From: Lunatimonas lonarensis
Lineage (GTDB): Bacteria > Bacteroidota > Bacteroidia > Cytophagales > Cyclobacteriaceae
DNA length: 64,000 nucleotides
Assembly: GCF_000390185.1 (NCBI RefSeq)
Contig: NZ_AQHR01000070.1
Location: forward strand, 1 to 64,000
Direction of reading: 5' to 3'
How positions within the stretch are numbered: position 1 is the first letter of the stretch; each line of letters opens with the position of its first letter. The notes under the pieces were generated by a model that was given only the letters and a program-made list of their open reading frames with translations, was not told where the DNA came from and ran no database searches. The position numbers and the translations under genes are program-made. This document shows positions 38,544 to 48,107 of this stretch, in pieces.

Positions 38544-39248
38544 TACACCTGGCATACTTTCCAAGTTGGCGAGCAGAAAAATTATTTTTGCAGCAGCATC
38601 TGCGGGAGTGCTAAGCTGATTTTCATCCTTAAAGGTCCTGAATTTCGCCAGCTGGCTGAAGTTATCTTCTGAAGCCGATCGAATTTCCGCTTGCATAGGC
38701 GTGTCCACGATGCCAGGAGACAACGCAACATAACGAATACCGTAACCTTTTAGGTCAGATTCTGCCTGTGCCACCAGAGAGAGTTGGTTTAGGGCTGCCT
38801 TGGAAGAGCAGTACCCAGACCAGCCGTCCACCGCCTTATTCGCTGCACCCGAACTTATGTTAATAACCGACTTACGTGCGGGCAACTCCCCGTATTGTCG
38901 CACAAACCCATTCACCAGAATAGAAGGAGCTACGTGGTTTATCAAATGAACTTTCAAAATACCCAGCTCGGACAGGTCGCCCAGCGGTGAGATCTCCCCT
39001 ATCCATCCGGCATTATTGATCAGGGTGACCGACCCAAAATCGCCTAAGGGAAAAAAATCCGCCATTCGTTGGATCAAGGCTTCTGTGTCAGCTAGATCAA
39101 GTTCGATCGGGGTAAACCGATCCGAACTTATTTGCGCCGATCTGGACACGCCAATAACCAATGCCCTTGGATCGGACAAAAGATTTTCTACCAGGGCCTT
39201 CCCCAGTCCCTCACTGCTGCCAGTGACGATATATAAGTCTTTCTTCAT
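38520..39248 (-). CDS. Short-chain dehydrogenase/reductase
   Basis: A 242-residue classical SDR. The cofactor motif T9-GSSEGLG16, the LINNAG motif near residue 80, INISSGAA near 130 and the catalytic Y-C-S-S-K near 148 are all present. The pattern resembles sepiapterin reductase/benzil reductase-like SDRs (NADP-preferring), but the substrate cannot be assigned. It is followed by, and overlaps, the convergent SixA-like gene and begins 35 nt after the MATE gene on the same strand. Confidence 0.85.
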   Translation of the reverse strand: MKKDLYIVTGSSEGLGKALVENLLSDPRALVIGVSRSAQISSDRFTPIELDLADTEALIQRMADFFPLGDFGSVTLINNAGWIGEISPLGDLSELGILKVHLINHVAPSILVNGFVRQYGELPARKSVINISSGAANKAVDGWSGYCSSKAALNQLSLVAQAESDLKGYGIRYVALSPGIVDTPMQAEIRSASEDNFSQLAKFRTFKDENQLSTPADAAAKIIFLLANLESMPGVLHDIRSF

Positions 39249-39283
39249 AGCTATTTTCCTTTTTTACGCTCATCCAGTTGGTT

Positions 39284-40678
39284 TTACCCCGCTCCCGCAG
39301 GTTTTATGGACGTGTTATCTACCGGTTCGTGATGGGTAGAAAGCATGCGCTTACTGATACGATGGAAACGCCAAAACAACAAAACTGCTGTGGCCGTCAG
39401 GCCGGTCAAAAGACCAATCCAAATACCCAGCTCATCCAGTCCAAACGGAAAGGCCAGCAGGTAGCCCAAGGGAAGGCCTACAACCCAATAGGCCACTAGG
39501 GTAACCAAGGTTGGCACCTTTAAATCAGATAGCCCTCTAAGCGCACCGAGGCCCACCACCTGCATCCCATCCGAAACCTGGAAGATCCCCGCAATTACCA
39601 GCAAGACAGCGGCAGTCTGTACAACGCCCGGGTCATCTATGTAAATGAGGGGCAGGTAATTTCTAAGTCCAATAAACACGATCGCAAACACAGACATAAA
39701 CAATGCAACCATTCCGAAAATCGAAAATCCCACCTCCCGGAGCGTATGGATATCTCTCCTCCCCAACTGATTTCCTACCCGAACCATTGCTGCGGCCGCC
39801 AGCCCGGAAGCCATCATATAACTGACGGAAGCCAGGTTGATCGCAATCTGATGGGCCGCAAGCGCATTTACCCCCAACCAGCCCATCATGATCGCGGCAG
39901 TACTAAACGCCCCAACTTCAAATACAAACTGGAACCCGGTAGGTATACCGATTTTCAACAGACGGCCTACTATTTTCTTTCGGAGTTTCGAAAAGCTAAA
40001 AGGCAAGTGATAAGAACGGTACCGCTTGGACCTTCGGACGTAATAGAGAATAATCAAGGCCATCAAAACACGGGAAATCAATGTAGCCCAGCCTGCACCA
40101 TTGAGCCCCATGGCCGGAAAACCTAATTTCCCGTAAATCAACAGCCAGTTTAGGAATATGTTTATCGCATTACAGGCCAAGGTGATGTTCATGGCCTGCT
40201 TGGTTTGGGATAGGCCCTCGATAAACTGCTTGAAGGTTTGGAAAAACATCAAAGGCACGAGGGAGAACGTGATGATCAGCAGGTAAGGGATGGCCAAAAC
40301 GACGACCTCATCCGGCTGACCCAGAAAATGAAGGCCTGGCGAAAGGGAAAGAATCAGCAAAAACAACAGTGCCCCCGACACCGTATTGATCGCAAAACCA
40401 TGCTGAAAAACCGTAGATATGCTACGCTTGTTTCCTTCCCCATCGGCCATGGCTACCAAAGGCGTAATGGCCATGGATACACCTGTCCCAAACATCAAAA
40501 TGAGGAAAAAGATACTGTTGGCCAGGGAGGCAGCGGCCAAGGTCTCTGCGCCAAGTCGGCCCACCATGATATTGTCTGCTACCCCGACGAGCACCTGACC
40601 AAGTTGGCTCAGCATCACAGGATAGGCCAACCGGAAGGTTACCCCTACGTGTTTTGTATAATTTGCACCTACCATCAC
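39284..40678 (-). CDS. MATE family multidrug/Na+ exporter
   Basis: A 464-residue polytopic inner membrane protein with twelve hydrophobic segments in two similar halves. The first (FRLAYPVMLSQLGQVLVGVADNIMVGRLGAETLAAASLANS) is the strongest MATE signature; the second half repeats it (GIPTGFQFVFEVGAFSTAAIMMGWLG). It resembles the NorM group of cation-coupled exporters of cationic drugs. It starts 7 nt after the NUDIX gene, so the two may share a transcript. Confidence 0.92.
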   Translation of the reverse strand: MMVGANYTKHVGVTFRLAYPVMLSQLGQVLVGVADNIMVGRLGAETLAAASLANSIFFLILMFGTGVSMAITPLVAMADGEGNKRSISTVFQHGFAINTVSGALLFLLILSLSPGLHFLGQPDEVVVLAIPYLLIITFSLVPLMFFQTFKQFIEGLSQTKQAMNITLACNAINIFLNWLLIYGKLGFPAMGLNGAGWATLISRVLMALIILYYVRRSKRYRSYHLPFSFSKLRKKIVGRLLKIGIPTGFQFVFEVGAFSTAAIMMGWLGVNALAAHQIAINLASVSYMMASGLAAAAMVRVGNQLGRRDIHTLREVGFSIFGMVALFMSVFAIVFIGLRNYLPLIYIDDPGVVQTAAVLLVIAGIFQVSDGMQVVGLGALRGLSDLKVPTLVTLVAYWVVGLPLGYLLAFPFGLDELGIWIGLLTGLTATAVLLFWRFHRISKRMLSTHHEPVDNTSIKPAGAG

Positions 40679-40685
40679 AAAAAAA

Positions 40686-41240
40686 CTACAGGCGGCCTGA
40701 TTCCTTTAAAATCCTCTCCGCCTTTAGGATTCCCGCAATACTGATACCGTCGGTAATCTTTCCCTCCAATACCATCTCGACTACATCCACAAATGGCAAG
40801 CGTACGATTTTCAGGTCCTCCGTTTCATCAAACTCGGTCTCTCCCTGTGTGAGATCTTCCGCCAAAAACACATAACCCACCTCATCGGTAACGGAATTGG
40901 AGGTGTGGATTTTCAGGATATTGCGCCAAATCTTCGCCGTCATGCCTGTTTCTTCCTTCAACTCCCTTCGTGCCCCTTCCTCCGGCATATCATCCATTGG
41001 GCTGCCCCCCATAGGTATTTCCCACGAATACTCATCGAGGGTATACCGATATTGACCGACGATCCAGGTATGGAGCTGTAGATCCAAAGGAATGATGCCT
41101 ATGGCAATATTCTTAAAATGTACCTGCCCATATATGCCCCGGCCGCCCTTGGGGTTGATTACCTGGTGTTCCTCCACCCTTATCCAGGGATTGGAATAGA
41201 TTTCCTGCTTTGAAAGTGTTTTCCAGGGATTCTGCATCAC
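40686..41240 (-). CDS. NUDIX hydrolase (ADP-ribose pyrophosphatase-like)
   Basis: A 184-residue protein with a NUDIX box GGSPMDDMPEEGARRELKEE followed by TGM. It fits G-x5-[E]-x7-REUxEExGU apart from aspartate in place of the first glutamate. The N-terminal YSNPWIRVEEHQVINPKG segment and length match ADP-ribose or nucleoside-diphosphate-sugar pyrophosphatases. Proposed reaction: hydrolysis of ADP-ribose or a related nucleotide to AMP and a sugar phosphate. It lies between Lrp and MATE genes on the - strand. Confidence 0.85.
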   Translation of the reverse strand: MMQNPWKTLSKQEIYSNPWIRVEEHQVINPKGGRGIYGQVHFKNIAIGIIPLDLQLHTWIVGQYRYTLDEYSWEIPMGGSPMDDMPEEGARRELKEETGMTAKIWRNILKIHTSNSVTDEVGYVFLAEDLTQGETEFDETEDLKIVRLPFVDVVEMVLEGKITDGISIAGILKAERILKESGRL

Positions 41241-41302
41241 AGTAAAAAAGGTGACCGATTGGCCACCTTTATTTATCTTAATTTGTAAAGATGATTTTCG
41301 GA

Positions 41303-41785
41303 TTAGGCCGGGATAGGCAGTACTTTGCTGTCCTTGAACGTAGACAAGATCACCATGGACTGCATCGAATCCACCTCCTTTATCTCACTTACCTTCTCCA
41401 GCATCAGTTTCTGATACGAAGTAATATCTTTTGAAATTATCTTCAGGATAAAATCGCCTGTACCGGTAATATGGTGACATTCGATCACTTCTGAAATCTG
41501 ATCGATTTCTTTCATAAAGGCTTCTATATTTGCCTTGTTGTGCCCAACCAATCCTACGAGTACGAATGTGCTTACCCCTAGCCCAATTTTCTCCGGATCC
41601 AACTTCGCGTGGTAACTCTTGATAATACCACTCTGTTCCAACTTCTTCACCCTCTCAAGCGTAGGGGCCGGTGATAAACCGATGTCCTTTGACAACTGGG
41701 CATTTGTGATTTTCGCATTTGCTTGCAAGATCTCCAGAATTTTTCGATCTATCTTGTCAAATTTCACTTTTACGTAATTATCCAT
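41303..41785 (-). CDS. Lrp/AsnC family transcriptional regulator
   Basis: A 160-residue regulator: an N-terminal winged helix-turn-helix (KIDRKILEILQANAKITNAQ, then LSKDIGLSPAPTLERVKKLE) and a C-terminal RAM effector domain (ITGTGDFILKIISKDITSYQ). These proteins bind amino acids and control their metabolism or transport. The target set is unknown, but an exact -7 box 33 nt upstream lies in an AT-rich, dyad-containing region suited to self-regulation. Confidence 0.93.
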   Translation of the reverse strand: MDNYVKVKFDKIDRKILEILQANAKITNAQLSKDIGLSPAPTLERVKKLEQSGIIKSYHAKLDPEKIGLGVSTFVLVGLVGHNKANIEAFMKEIDQISEVIECHHITGTGDFILKIISKDITSYQKLMLEKVSEIKEVDSMQSMVILSTFKDSKVLPIPA

Positions 41786-41817
41786 ATTTTAAAGAATTTA
41801 CCGAATTATATGCGGTG

Positions 41818-41825
41818 CAAATTTA
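41818..41825 (-). promoter_or_regulatory. -7 box for the Lrp/AsnC gene
   Basis: On the - strand the bases read TAAATTTG, an exact TAnnTTTG match, 33 nt before the start at 41785. The surrounding 210 nt are very AT-rich and otherwise empty. Confidence 0.5.
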
Positions 41826-41995
41826 ATCTATTTTGAATTTATTTTAAAGGTATTTACGGAAAAAACGAAGATGCGGACGAAATATTGTTACATATTTATA
41901 TGATTAATCGAAAAAAATAGGTTGAACAACTTATTAATACACACAAATTTCAAATTTCCTGTTGATTTATAGAATAATACCTCCCAGAATAAAAC

Positions 41996-43249
41996 CTACA
42001 ACTTATTCTTTTTGATAAAATCCCTTGCTTCTTTGTGCGCAGGATGTTTGCGCTTCGCGTAATTTTTCACTTGATCAAAATATACTTTAGCCTTCTTTTT
42101 GTCATTTTCGGCTACGGCGATTTTCCCCAATTGGATCAACGCATACAGATGGTAGCCACTTTCTTGGCTTTCTGTCTCTTCTCCAAAGGACACCGCCTTC
42201 AGATAGTACCTCTTTGCAGTCGCGGTATCTCCGATTCGCTCATAATGCTGGGCAGCGAAGAACGCAGCGTACCTTCCGCTATTCCCCTCATAGCCAGTCC
42301 ATCCTTCGTCGATCCTACGCAAAATCTCCAGGGAGACGTCCTTGGCTTCGTCTCCACGACCAACCGAATACAATTGCCTGGCAAAAAACCGGTGAAAGTA
42401 CGGGTTATTGGGGTATTTATCGTGTAGGTAGGAGGTTATGGTGAGTGCTTTAAACGGCTGACGCTCCTCCGAGGCATATAGCCTAAACAAGAAGTACTGT
42501 GCCTCTACCCTTGCATAAAATGCATTGGTGGCTACGTCCTCCAACTGCCTAAGGCCAAGGTCTTTATCTCCTTTTGGAAACAGCACCATGACCGGCTTGA
42601 GCAAAGGATAGTTTTTGGGGATCCATACCGAGAAGTAATTAAATAAGGCATCTCCAAGCAAAAGCTCTGGATTGAGCTCGTCCTCGCCTTTACTCAACTC
42701 CAAGTATTTCAGCGCATTCTTACCGGCGAAGGTAGCCTTCGTCCAGTTCTGGCGTTCACTATGCAACCTGCCCTGAAACCCATAAGCCCCCGCCAAAAAA
42801 AACGACGCCTCTTTGTTGTTGGGATCCTTGTCGTACATTGCCTTCGCTTTTTCGATCGCTTCATCCATTTGACTCAGGAAGGCTGAATCATAGGATTTGT
42901 TCTCCATATCCACGGCAATTTTCCACCACTGACTAAGACCCATCAAAAAATAAGGGAGTGGATGATCCGGATAGGTATACTTCAAAACGGTAAACCCCCT
43001 TTCGGCCGTGGCAAAATCGAAATTGTACATACTGTTCACCGCGTCGGTGATTCTAAACTGGAGCGATTTGTCCAGCAGAAGATAATTGTCTGATTTTCCG
43101 ATATCCGTAAAGATACTATCGGTTTCCATTTGTGCACGAGCAGAGGTACTGTCTAAAAAAAACAGCACAAAAAACAATGAAAGCATTACAGACATTCCTA
43201 CAGGCGCAGGGCAATACTTCTTATACAGCTTTATGGCCGTTTCAATCAT
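41996..43249 (-). CDS. Exported tetratricopeptide repeat protein
   Basis: A 417-residue protein with a hydrophobic N-terminal segment (about 19-38, ending STSARAQ) that works as a signal peptide; a start at the methionine at residue 19 would also make a good signal. The mature part is helical with TPR-like pairs (FDFATAERGFTVLKYTYPDH, GDTATAKRYYLKAVSFGEET). Probably a periplasmic scaffold; partners unknown. It is flanked by AT-rich gaps of about 200 nt on both sides, in which I see no gene. Confidence 0.78.
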   Translation of the reverse strand: MIETAIKLYKKYCPAPVGMSVMLSLFFVLFFLDSTSARAQMETDSIFTDIGKSDNYLLLDKSLQFRITDAVNSMYNFDFATAERGFTVLKYTYPDHPLPYFLMGLSQWWKIAVDMENKSYDSAFLSQMDEAIEKAKAMYDKDPNNKEASFFLAGAYGFQGRLHSERQNWTKATFAGKNALKYLELSKGEDELNPELLLGDALFNYFSVWIPKNYPLLKPVMVLFPKGDKDLGLRQLEDVATNAFYARVEAQYFLFRLYASEERQPFKALTITSYLHDKYPNNPYFHRFFARQLYSVGRGDEAKDVSLEILRRIDEGWTGYEGNSGRYAAFFAAQHYERIGDTATAKRYYLKAVSFGEETESQESGYHLYALIQLGKIAVAENDKKKAKVYFDQVKNYAKRKHPAHKEARDFIKKNKL

Positions 43250-43450
43250 CGCGCATTAGTTAATGGATCAAGAGAGGAAACAATATTCAATTTCAATTAA
43301 TTTCAAACGAATCCGTTTTTTTATCTATTGTGTACTAAAAGCGAAAAATCCCATAAACGAAAAACAAGCCTACTTACCCGGCCTTCCTTACGGAAAACCA
43401 AGCAAATAGACTTGATTGGCAATTATATAAAAAAATTAACAGCTTACCTT

Positions 43451-44641
43451 TTATTTCTTAACCGTTTCCTTTGACCAAGGAGATTGATCCACATTCACTA
43501 AAGTTTCCTTCCATGCATCGTAGGCCAAAGAATCCGGTATTTCGATATCGTCAAATGTGATCAACTGTCCGGGTTCGATGGATCTCTTCAGGTAAGCCTC
43601 GCTCATCAATCCAATAGGAACATGGTTTGGATCTTCCGCAATGGATATCGCCTCGCCACGAACATCCATACTTCCAATGCCCTTGGATATCACGGAACCT
43701 GCTTCCAGCCTTCTTTTCGCAATGGTAGCTACAGAAGCATGCGGTACACTTCCGTTATCCAAGAGAATTTCATCCCGGTAGAGTAGATCGAGGATGGTAC
43801 CGGGTATCTCAAAGAAACACAGATGAGTAGGTTTGTACATCAGATAATACGGACCGTCGCCAAGTTTATAGGTTTTTAGCTCTGGAGCTAAATCCTCTTG
43901 ATGTGTGGCCGTAATGAACACACCTGGAGGCGATTCCCTGGAAATGATATAATCACTTATGACCTTCCCTGCCTCATCTGCTGCTTTTCCCAGGGCAAAA
44001 GCACCTTCTTGAAAATCATTGGTCTCATAACCTGTCAACCCACGCTGCAAAATGTCAACACCTAGGCCATTGGCTACCAGTGCTTGTTCTATTTGGAGCT
44101 TCGTCCCATCCGTAAAGGATGTGACGGAACTCAGGCTATAGCCCTGCTTTTGGGCCCAGTAGAGCATATCCTCCAAAGAAGGATTTTGATTCAGGAATCC
44201 TTTGATATTCCCGTAAACCAACGGCTTGAATCCCATCTGGATAATCTCCTTGTTCAAGGATGCCAAAACGCCAGGCTGATCACCATTAGCCTCTGTTATC
44301 AGACCTCGCTTAGATAACCAAGACCCAGTCAAAACCTGCGTATCTGCATCCATGGTCACTACAGGAACACCATAGGTAAAAGCTCTATTTATCACTTTGG
44401 TTGAGTAGATGGCATCTCCCGTACTTACTACCACTACATCTGATAACTCCAATACTCGATCCATGTCATTGGTCAGGTACTCCTGACTAACGCCCAAATC
44501 GCTGATAGCACCCTTTCTCCTTGTCAAGATCTTGGAGATAACCATATCTTTGCGTCTGGCAATCAACTTTGCCAAACCCCGACTAATACCTCCTGTTCCT
44601 ACGATCCCTACTCTGATCAGTTTTCCGAAATTGTTTTTCAT
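43451..44641 (-). CDS. COG4091-like NAD(P)-dependent oxidoreductase with SAF domain
   Basis: A 396-residue protein with an N-terminal Rossmann domain (VGIVGTGGISRGL near residue 12), a homoserine dehydrogenase-like middle part and a C-terminal SAF domain (about 295-385, GSVISKGIGSMDVRGEAISI). This is the architecture of COG4091, predicted homoserine dehydrogenase-like proteins, found in several carbohydrate-acid or amino-acid pathways with different reactions. No pathway neighbours are present, so the substrate is open. The C-terminus has a ~15-residue polar tail. Confidence 0.72.
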   Translation of the reverse strand: MKNNFGKLIRVGIVGTGGISRGLAKLIARRKDMVISKILTRRKGAISDLGVSQEYLTNDMDRVLELSDVVVVSTGDAIYSTKVINRAFTYGVPVVTMDADTQVLTGSWLSKRGLITEANGDQPGVLASLNKEIIQMGFKPLVYGNIKGFLNQNPSLEDMLYWAQKQGYSLSSVTSFTDGTKLQIEQALVANGLGVDILQRGLTGYETNDFQEGAFALGKAADEAGKVISDYIISRESPPGVFITATHQEDLAPELKTYKLGDGPYYLMYKPTHLCFFEIPGTILDLLYRDEILLDNGSVPHASVATIAKRRLEAGSVISKGIGSMDVRGEAISIAEDPNHVPIGLMSEAYLKRSIEPGQLITFDDIEIPDSLAYDAWKETLVNVDQSPWSKETVKK

Positions 44642-45073
44642 GGCTGTTTGCGTTTTGACTTAAAAATTATGTTTGATAAAATCACCGATGTAAAGGTAAG
44701 GAAAAAATTAATTTAAACACCAAATTTCTGTGTTCAAAATACAAAAAAAATATTTTGAAATTTATTCCGGAAAAAAGGGTTAAATATCGAATAAACTTAA
44801 AATGTAAAATAAAAAAGTATTTTTTAATTTTTTTTCGCACCAATTAAGATCCATTTATTTCATTTTTTAAAATAATATTTTTTTTTATCTTTTACAAAAA
44901 CTCCTGATTTGTAAAAACCAACAAAAATTTAATCCCTCGAAATCAGGGAAAAAACGACACTCGACGGCTCACAAATCCAGCCTTATCTCTCCTCGACTTT
45001 TAAATTAAGTTAAAAAAAAAGTTATTCCTGAATATTTTTTTATTTTCGCTTTCCCTTATCAAATAAGACCAAC
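44642..45073. other. 432-nt very AT-rich intergenic region
   Basis: This is the gap between the divergent oxidoreductase and GT117 genes. It is strikingly AT-rich, with many A and T runs. TATTTTCG at 45041-45048 is one base off the -7 consensus and may serve the GT117 gene. No reading frame, RNA gene or clear hairpin is seen. It must hold promoters for both neighbours. Confidence 0.6.
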
Positions 45074-48049
45074 ATGCATGAATACAATAAGGTAAATAAC
45101 CTTACAGGATGGGCTGTATTTTTTGTCGCTACACTTACCTATGTTTTGACGGTAGAGGAAACCGCTAGTTTTTGGGATCCGGGAGAGTTTATTGCCGTTT
45201 CCTACAAGTTACAGGTGCCTCATCCTCCGGGAGCCCCATTTTTCCTGATAATCTACCGGATGTTCAGTTTCCTTGCGTTTGGGGATGTACTGCAGGTTGC
45301 CTATTGGATGAATATCGCGAGTGCGCTGTTTTCTGGGTTTACTATTCTTTTTCTTTTTTGGACCATCACCCTACTGGGAAGAAAGCTGTTGCAGGTTAAA
45401 AAAGGTTCGGAAACTTCGGGGCAAACGGCCATGCTCATGGGTGCCGGAATAATCGGTTCGCTGTGCTACACCTTTTCGGATTCCTTTTGGTTTTCCGCGG
45501 TAGAAGCCGAGGTATATGCCATGTCTTCGTTTTTTACTGCGATTGTCATTTGGGCATTTCTCAAATGGGATGTGATAGAAGATCCTCAAAAAGAGAATCA
45601 ATACATGGTCTTTATCGCCTACCTCGTCGGTCTTTCCATCGGCGTTCACTTGCTGAACCTGGTCACGCTACCAGCACTTGCCCTGGTGGTCTATTTTAAA
45701 AAATATCAAAAGCCAACGCTGATCGGTGGTCTCATCGCGTTCGTGCTAGGGGGTATTGCCTTGGTGATTATCAATAATATTATCATCCCCGGACTACCAA
45801 GTGTGGCTGGATCGATGGAGATTTTCTTCGTCAATAGCCTCGGCCTGCCTTTTGGTTCAGGGATTATCTTTTTCGTGATTGTCTTTGTGGGTGCGTTGGT
45901 AGCGGCCATCATCTACTCCCTCAATCATCAAAAGGTCATCCTGAATACGGTACTGCTTTGCCTGACTTTCATCTTGATCGGATATGGGTCCTACGCGCTG
46001 ATCGTAATCCGTGCCAATGCAGACCCCGTCATTAACGAAAATGACCCCCGGGATGTAATCAGCTTCGTAAGCTACTTGAAGCGGGAGCAGTATGGCTACA
46101 GGCCGCTTCTGCATGGACAGTACTTCACGGCTGATGTGATTGATCAGAAGGAAGGTGCTCCCGTTTATGCTAAAGGAAAGGACAGATACGAAATCGTGGA
46201 CTATCAGCTGGTAAGCATTTATGATCCCAGCAAGACCACCATCCTGCCCCGTATTTATTCCACCCAGGAAAGGCATAGGCAGATCTACCGCTCCAAACTG
46301 GGCCTTCGGGAAGGTGAGGAACCCACGTTCGCGGATAATCTCTATTTCATGTTTTCCCACCAGCTGGGCCACATGTACTGGAGGTATTTTATGTGGAATT
46401 TTTCCGGCAGAGAAAGTGATTTTTCAGATGCCCCGTACCTAAGCATCTGGAATACACTAACTACTGATTTCCCGGCCTACATCAAAGAAAATAAGGCGCA
46501 TAACAACTACTTCATGCTTCCCCTGATTTTAGGGTTGATAGGTATGTTTTTTCAGGCAAGGTACGATAGTCGCTCTTTCTGGGTGACGATGATGCTCTTT
46601 TTGATGATGGGTGTCATCTTGGTTTTGTACTTGAATTCCCCACCCGTAGAGCCCCGCGAACGGGACTATATCTACGTAGGCTCCTTTTACGCCTTTGCGA
46701 TCTGGATCGGGTTCGGCGTAATGGCACTGGCCAGTCAGCTGACCCGAATAAACCGCAACGGAGTGATGGCCTCGGCGATCGCCCTGGGAATCACCCTCCC
46801 CGTACCCCTGATAATGGCAACCCAAAACTGGAATGATCACGACCGAAGTGACCGATTTTTCTCGGTCGACTCAGCCAGAAATTTCCTTGCCTCCTGTGAA
46901 CCTAACGCCATCCTATTTACAGGTGGAGATAACGATACCTTCCCACTATGGTATGTGCAGGAAGTAGAGGGCTTCCGTACAGATGTGCGGGTAATCGTGT
47001 TGAGCTATTTCGATACCGATTGGTACGTAAAACAAATGGAACGGCCGGTCAACGAATCAGCCGCGCTGGAGTTTACCCTCGAATACGAAAACTACAAGAA
47101 GGGCACCAACGATGTGTTGTATGTGGTGGAAAGAAACCTGGAATCAATTCCGTTGAAAGAATACCTAAAGCTGTTGAAAAACAACAGTGACCTTCTGAGG
47201 CTAACTTCAAACTATTCAGGCAATCTATTTACTGTTCCCTCCAGAAACCTGACGCTTAACATAGACCCGGAATCAGTTATGGAACAGGGAATCATACCGC
47301 CGCAGTTTGAGGATTTGGTCATCCCGCAATTGAATATCCGAATACGGGGGAATTACATCACCAAAGGAAGCCTGATGCTCTTGGATCTCATCGCGACCAA
47401 CGATTGGAAGCGTCCCATTTACTTCAACAATACCTCGTTGGCGACCATTGGGTTTGATCTGAGCAACCACGTGGTCATGGAAGGACTTACCTACAGGCTA
47501 TTGCCTGTCCAAAAACCGGACAATCAGGATGAGTTGGTAAACACTGATTTGGCCTACCACAATGTGATGAACGAATTTGCCTATCGCAACATGAACCGTC
47601 CGGAAAATTATTTCGACGATGAATACAGGCGCTTCACCTCCAACCACCGCAGCGTGCTCAATAGCATTACCATCGCGATGATCGACGAGGAAGATACGGT
47701 GCGTGCGGCCGAAATCATGGATTTGAGCCTTGAAAAATTCCCCCACGAAGCAATCCCCTATGATCTTGCCAGTGGGCAGTCGGTACCCCTGCTATTCGAA
47801 CTCGGTAAAGACGCGCAGGCCTTGGATATTATAGAGAAGATGTCCGACAAAGCCATCCAATTGCTGGATTTCTACGACCAAACCGGGAGGACCATGGACC
47901 GGGAGGCCAGTATTTCCGTAGAGATGCTACGCTATTTCATACCGGTACTCCGGGAAAGAGGCTACACAGACCTTTCTACACGCATCCAAAACGAGTTTGA
48001 CCGGCTTTTGGGGACGCAGGGAGGAATGCCTAGAATGAATCGCCGCTAA
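45074..48049 (+). CDS. DUF2723/GT117 family membrane protein
   Basis: A 991-residue protein. The first ~580 residues hold about a dozen hydrophobic helices with the DUF2723 core near the start (VEETASFWDPGEFIAVSYKL, VPHPPGAPFFLIIYRMFSF), resembling protein O-mannosyltransferases and classed as GT117. A large periplasmic C-terminal domain (about 590-991) begins at CEPNAILFTGGDNDTFPLWY. It likely transfers sugars or otherwise acts on surface glycans or glycoproteins from a lipid-linked donor; substrate unknown. These long proteins are widespread in Bacteroidota. A strong terminator follows 16 nt after the stop. Confidence 0.88.
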   Translation: MHEYNKVNNLTGWAVFFVATLTYVLTVEETASFWDPGEFIAVSYKLQVPHPPGAPFFLIIYRMFSFLAFGDVLQVAYWMNIASALFSGFTILFLFWTITLLGRKLLQVKKGSETSGQTAMLMGAGIIGSLCYTFSDSFWFSAVEAEVYAMSSFFTAIVIWAFLKWDVIEDPQKENQYMVFIAYLVGLSIGVHLLNLVTLPALALVVYFKKYQKPTLIGGLIAFVLGGIALVIINNIIIPGLPSVAGSMEIFFVNSLGLPFGSGIIFFVIVFVGALVAAIIYSLNHQKVILNTVLLCLTFILIGYGSYALIVIRANADPVINENDPRDVISFVSYLKREQYGYRPLLHGQYFTADVIDQKEGAPVYAKGKDRYEIVDYQLVSIYDPSKTTILPRIYSTQERHRQIYRSKLGLREGEEPTFADNLYFMFSHQLGHMYWRYFMWNFSGRESDFSDAPYLSIWNTLTTDFPAYIKENKAHNNYFMLPLILGLIGMFFQARYDSRSFWVTMMLFLMMGVILVLYLNSPPVEPRERDYIYVGSFYAFAIWIGFGVMALASQLTRINRNGVMASAIALGITLPVPLIMATQNWNDHDRSDRFFSVDSARNFLASCEPNAILFTGGDNDTFPLWYVQEVEGFRTDVRVIVLSYFDTDWYVKQMERPVNESAALEFTLEYENYKKGTNDVLYVVERNLESIPLKEYLKLLKNNSDLLRLTSNYSGNLFTVPSRNLTLNIDPESVMEQGIIPPQFEDLVIPQLNIRIRGNYITKGSLMLLDLIATNDWKRPIYFNNTSLATIGFDLSNHVVMEGLTYRLLPVQKPDNQDELVNTDLAYHNVMNEFAYRNMNRPENYFDDEYRRFTSNHRSVLNSITIAMIDEEDTVRAAEIMDLSLEKFPHEAIPYDLASGQSVPLLFELGKDAQALDIIEKMSDKAIQLLDFYDQTGRTMDREASISVEMLRYFIPVLRERGYTDLSTRIQNEFDRLLGTQGGMPRMNRR

Positions 48050-48065
48050 GCTTTAAATATAGTAT

Positions 48066-48107
48066 GGGTTGGTAGCTTGCCCAGCAGGCTACCAACCCTT
48101 TTATTTT
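48066..48107 (+). terminator. Intrinsic terminator after GT117 gene
   Basis: GGGTTGGTAGC (48066-48076) pairs perfectly with GCTACCAACCC (48088-48098). The inner bases add four more pairs (one G-T) around a CCA loop, and TTTTATTTT follows. This is the clearest rho-independent terminator of the window. Its T-run covers the stop codon of the convergent methyltransferase. Confidence 0.92.

Noticed and set aside
44642-45073. AT-rich region considered as a replication origin
   Set aside because: No DnaA-box cluster is visible and no dnaA, dnaN or gidA gene is nearby.
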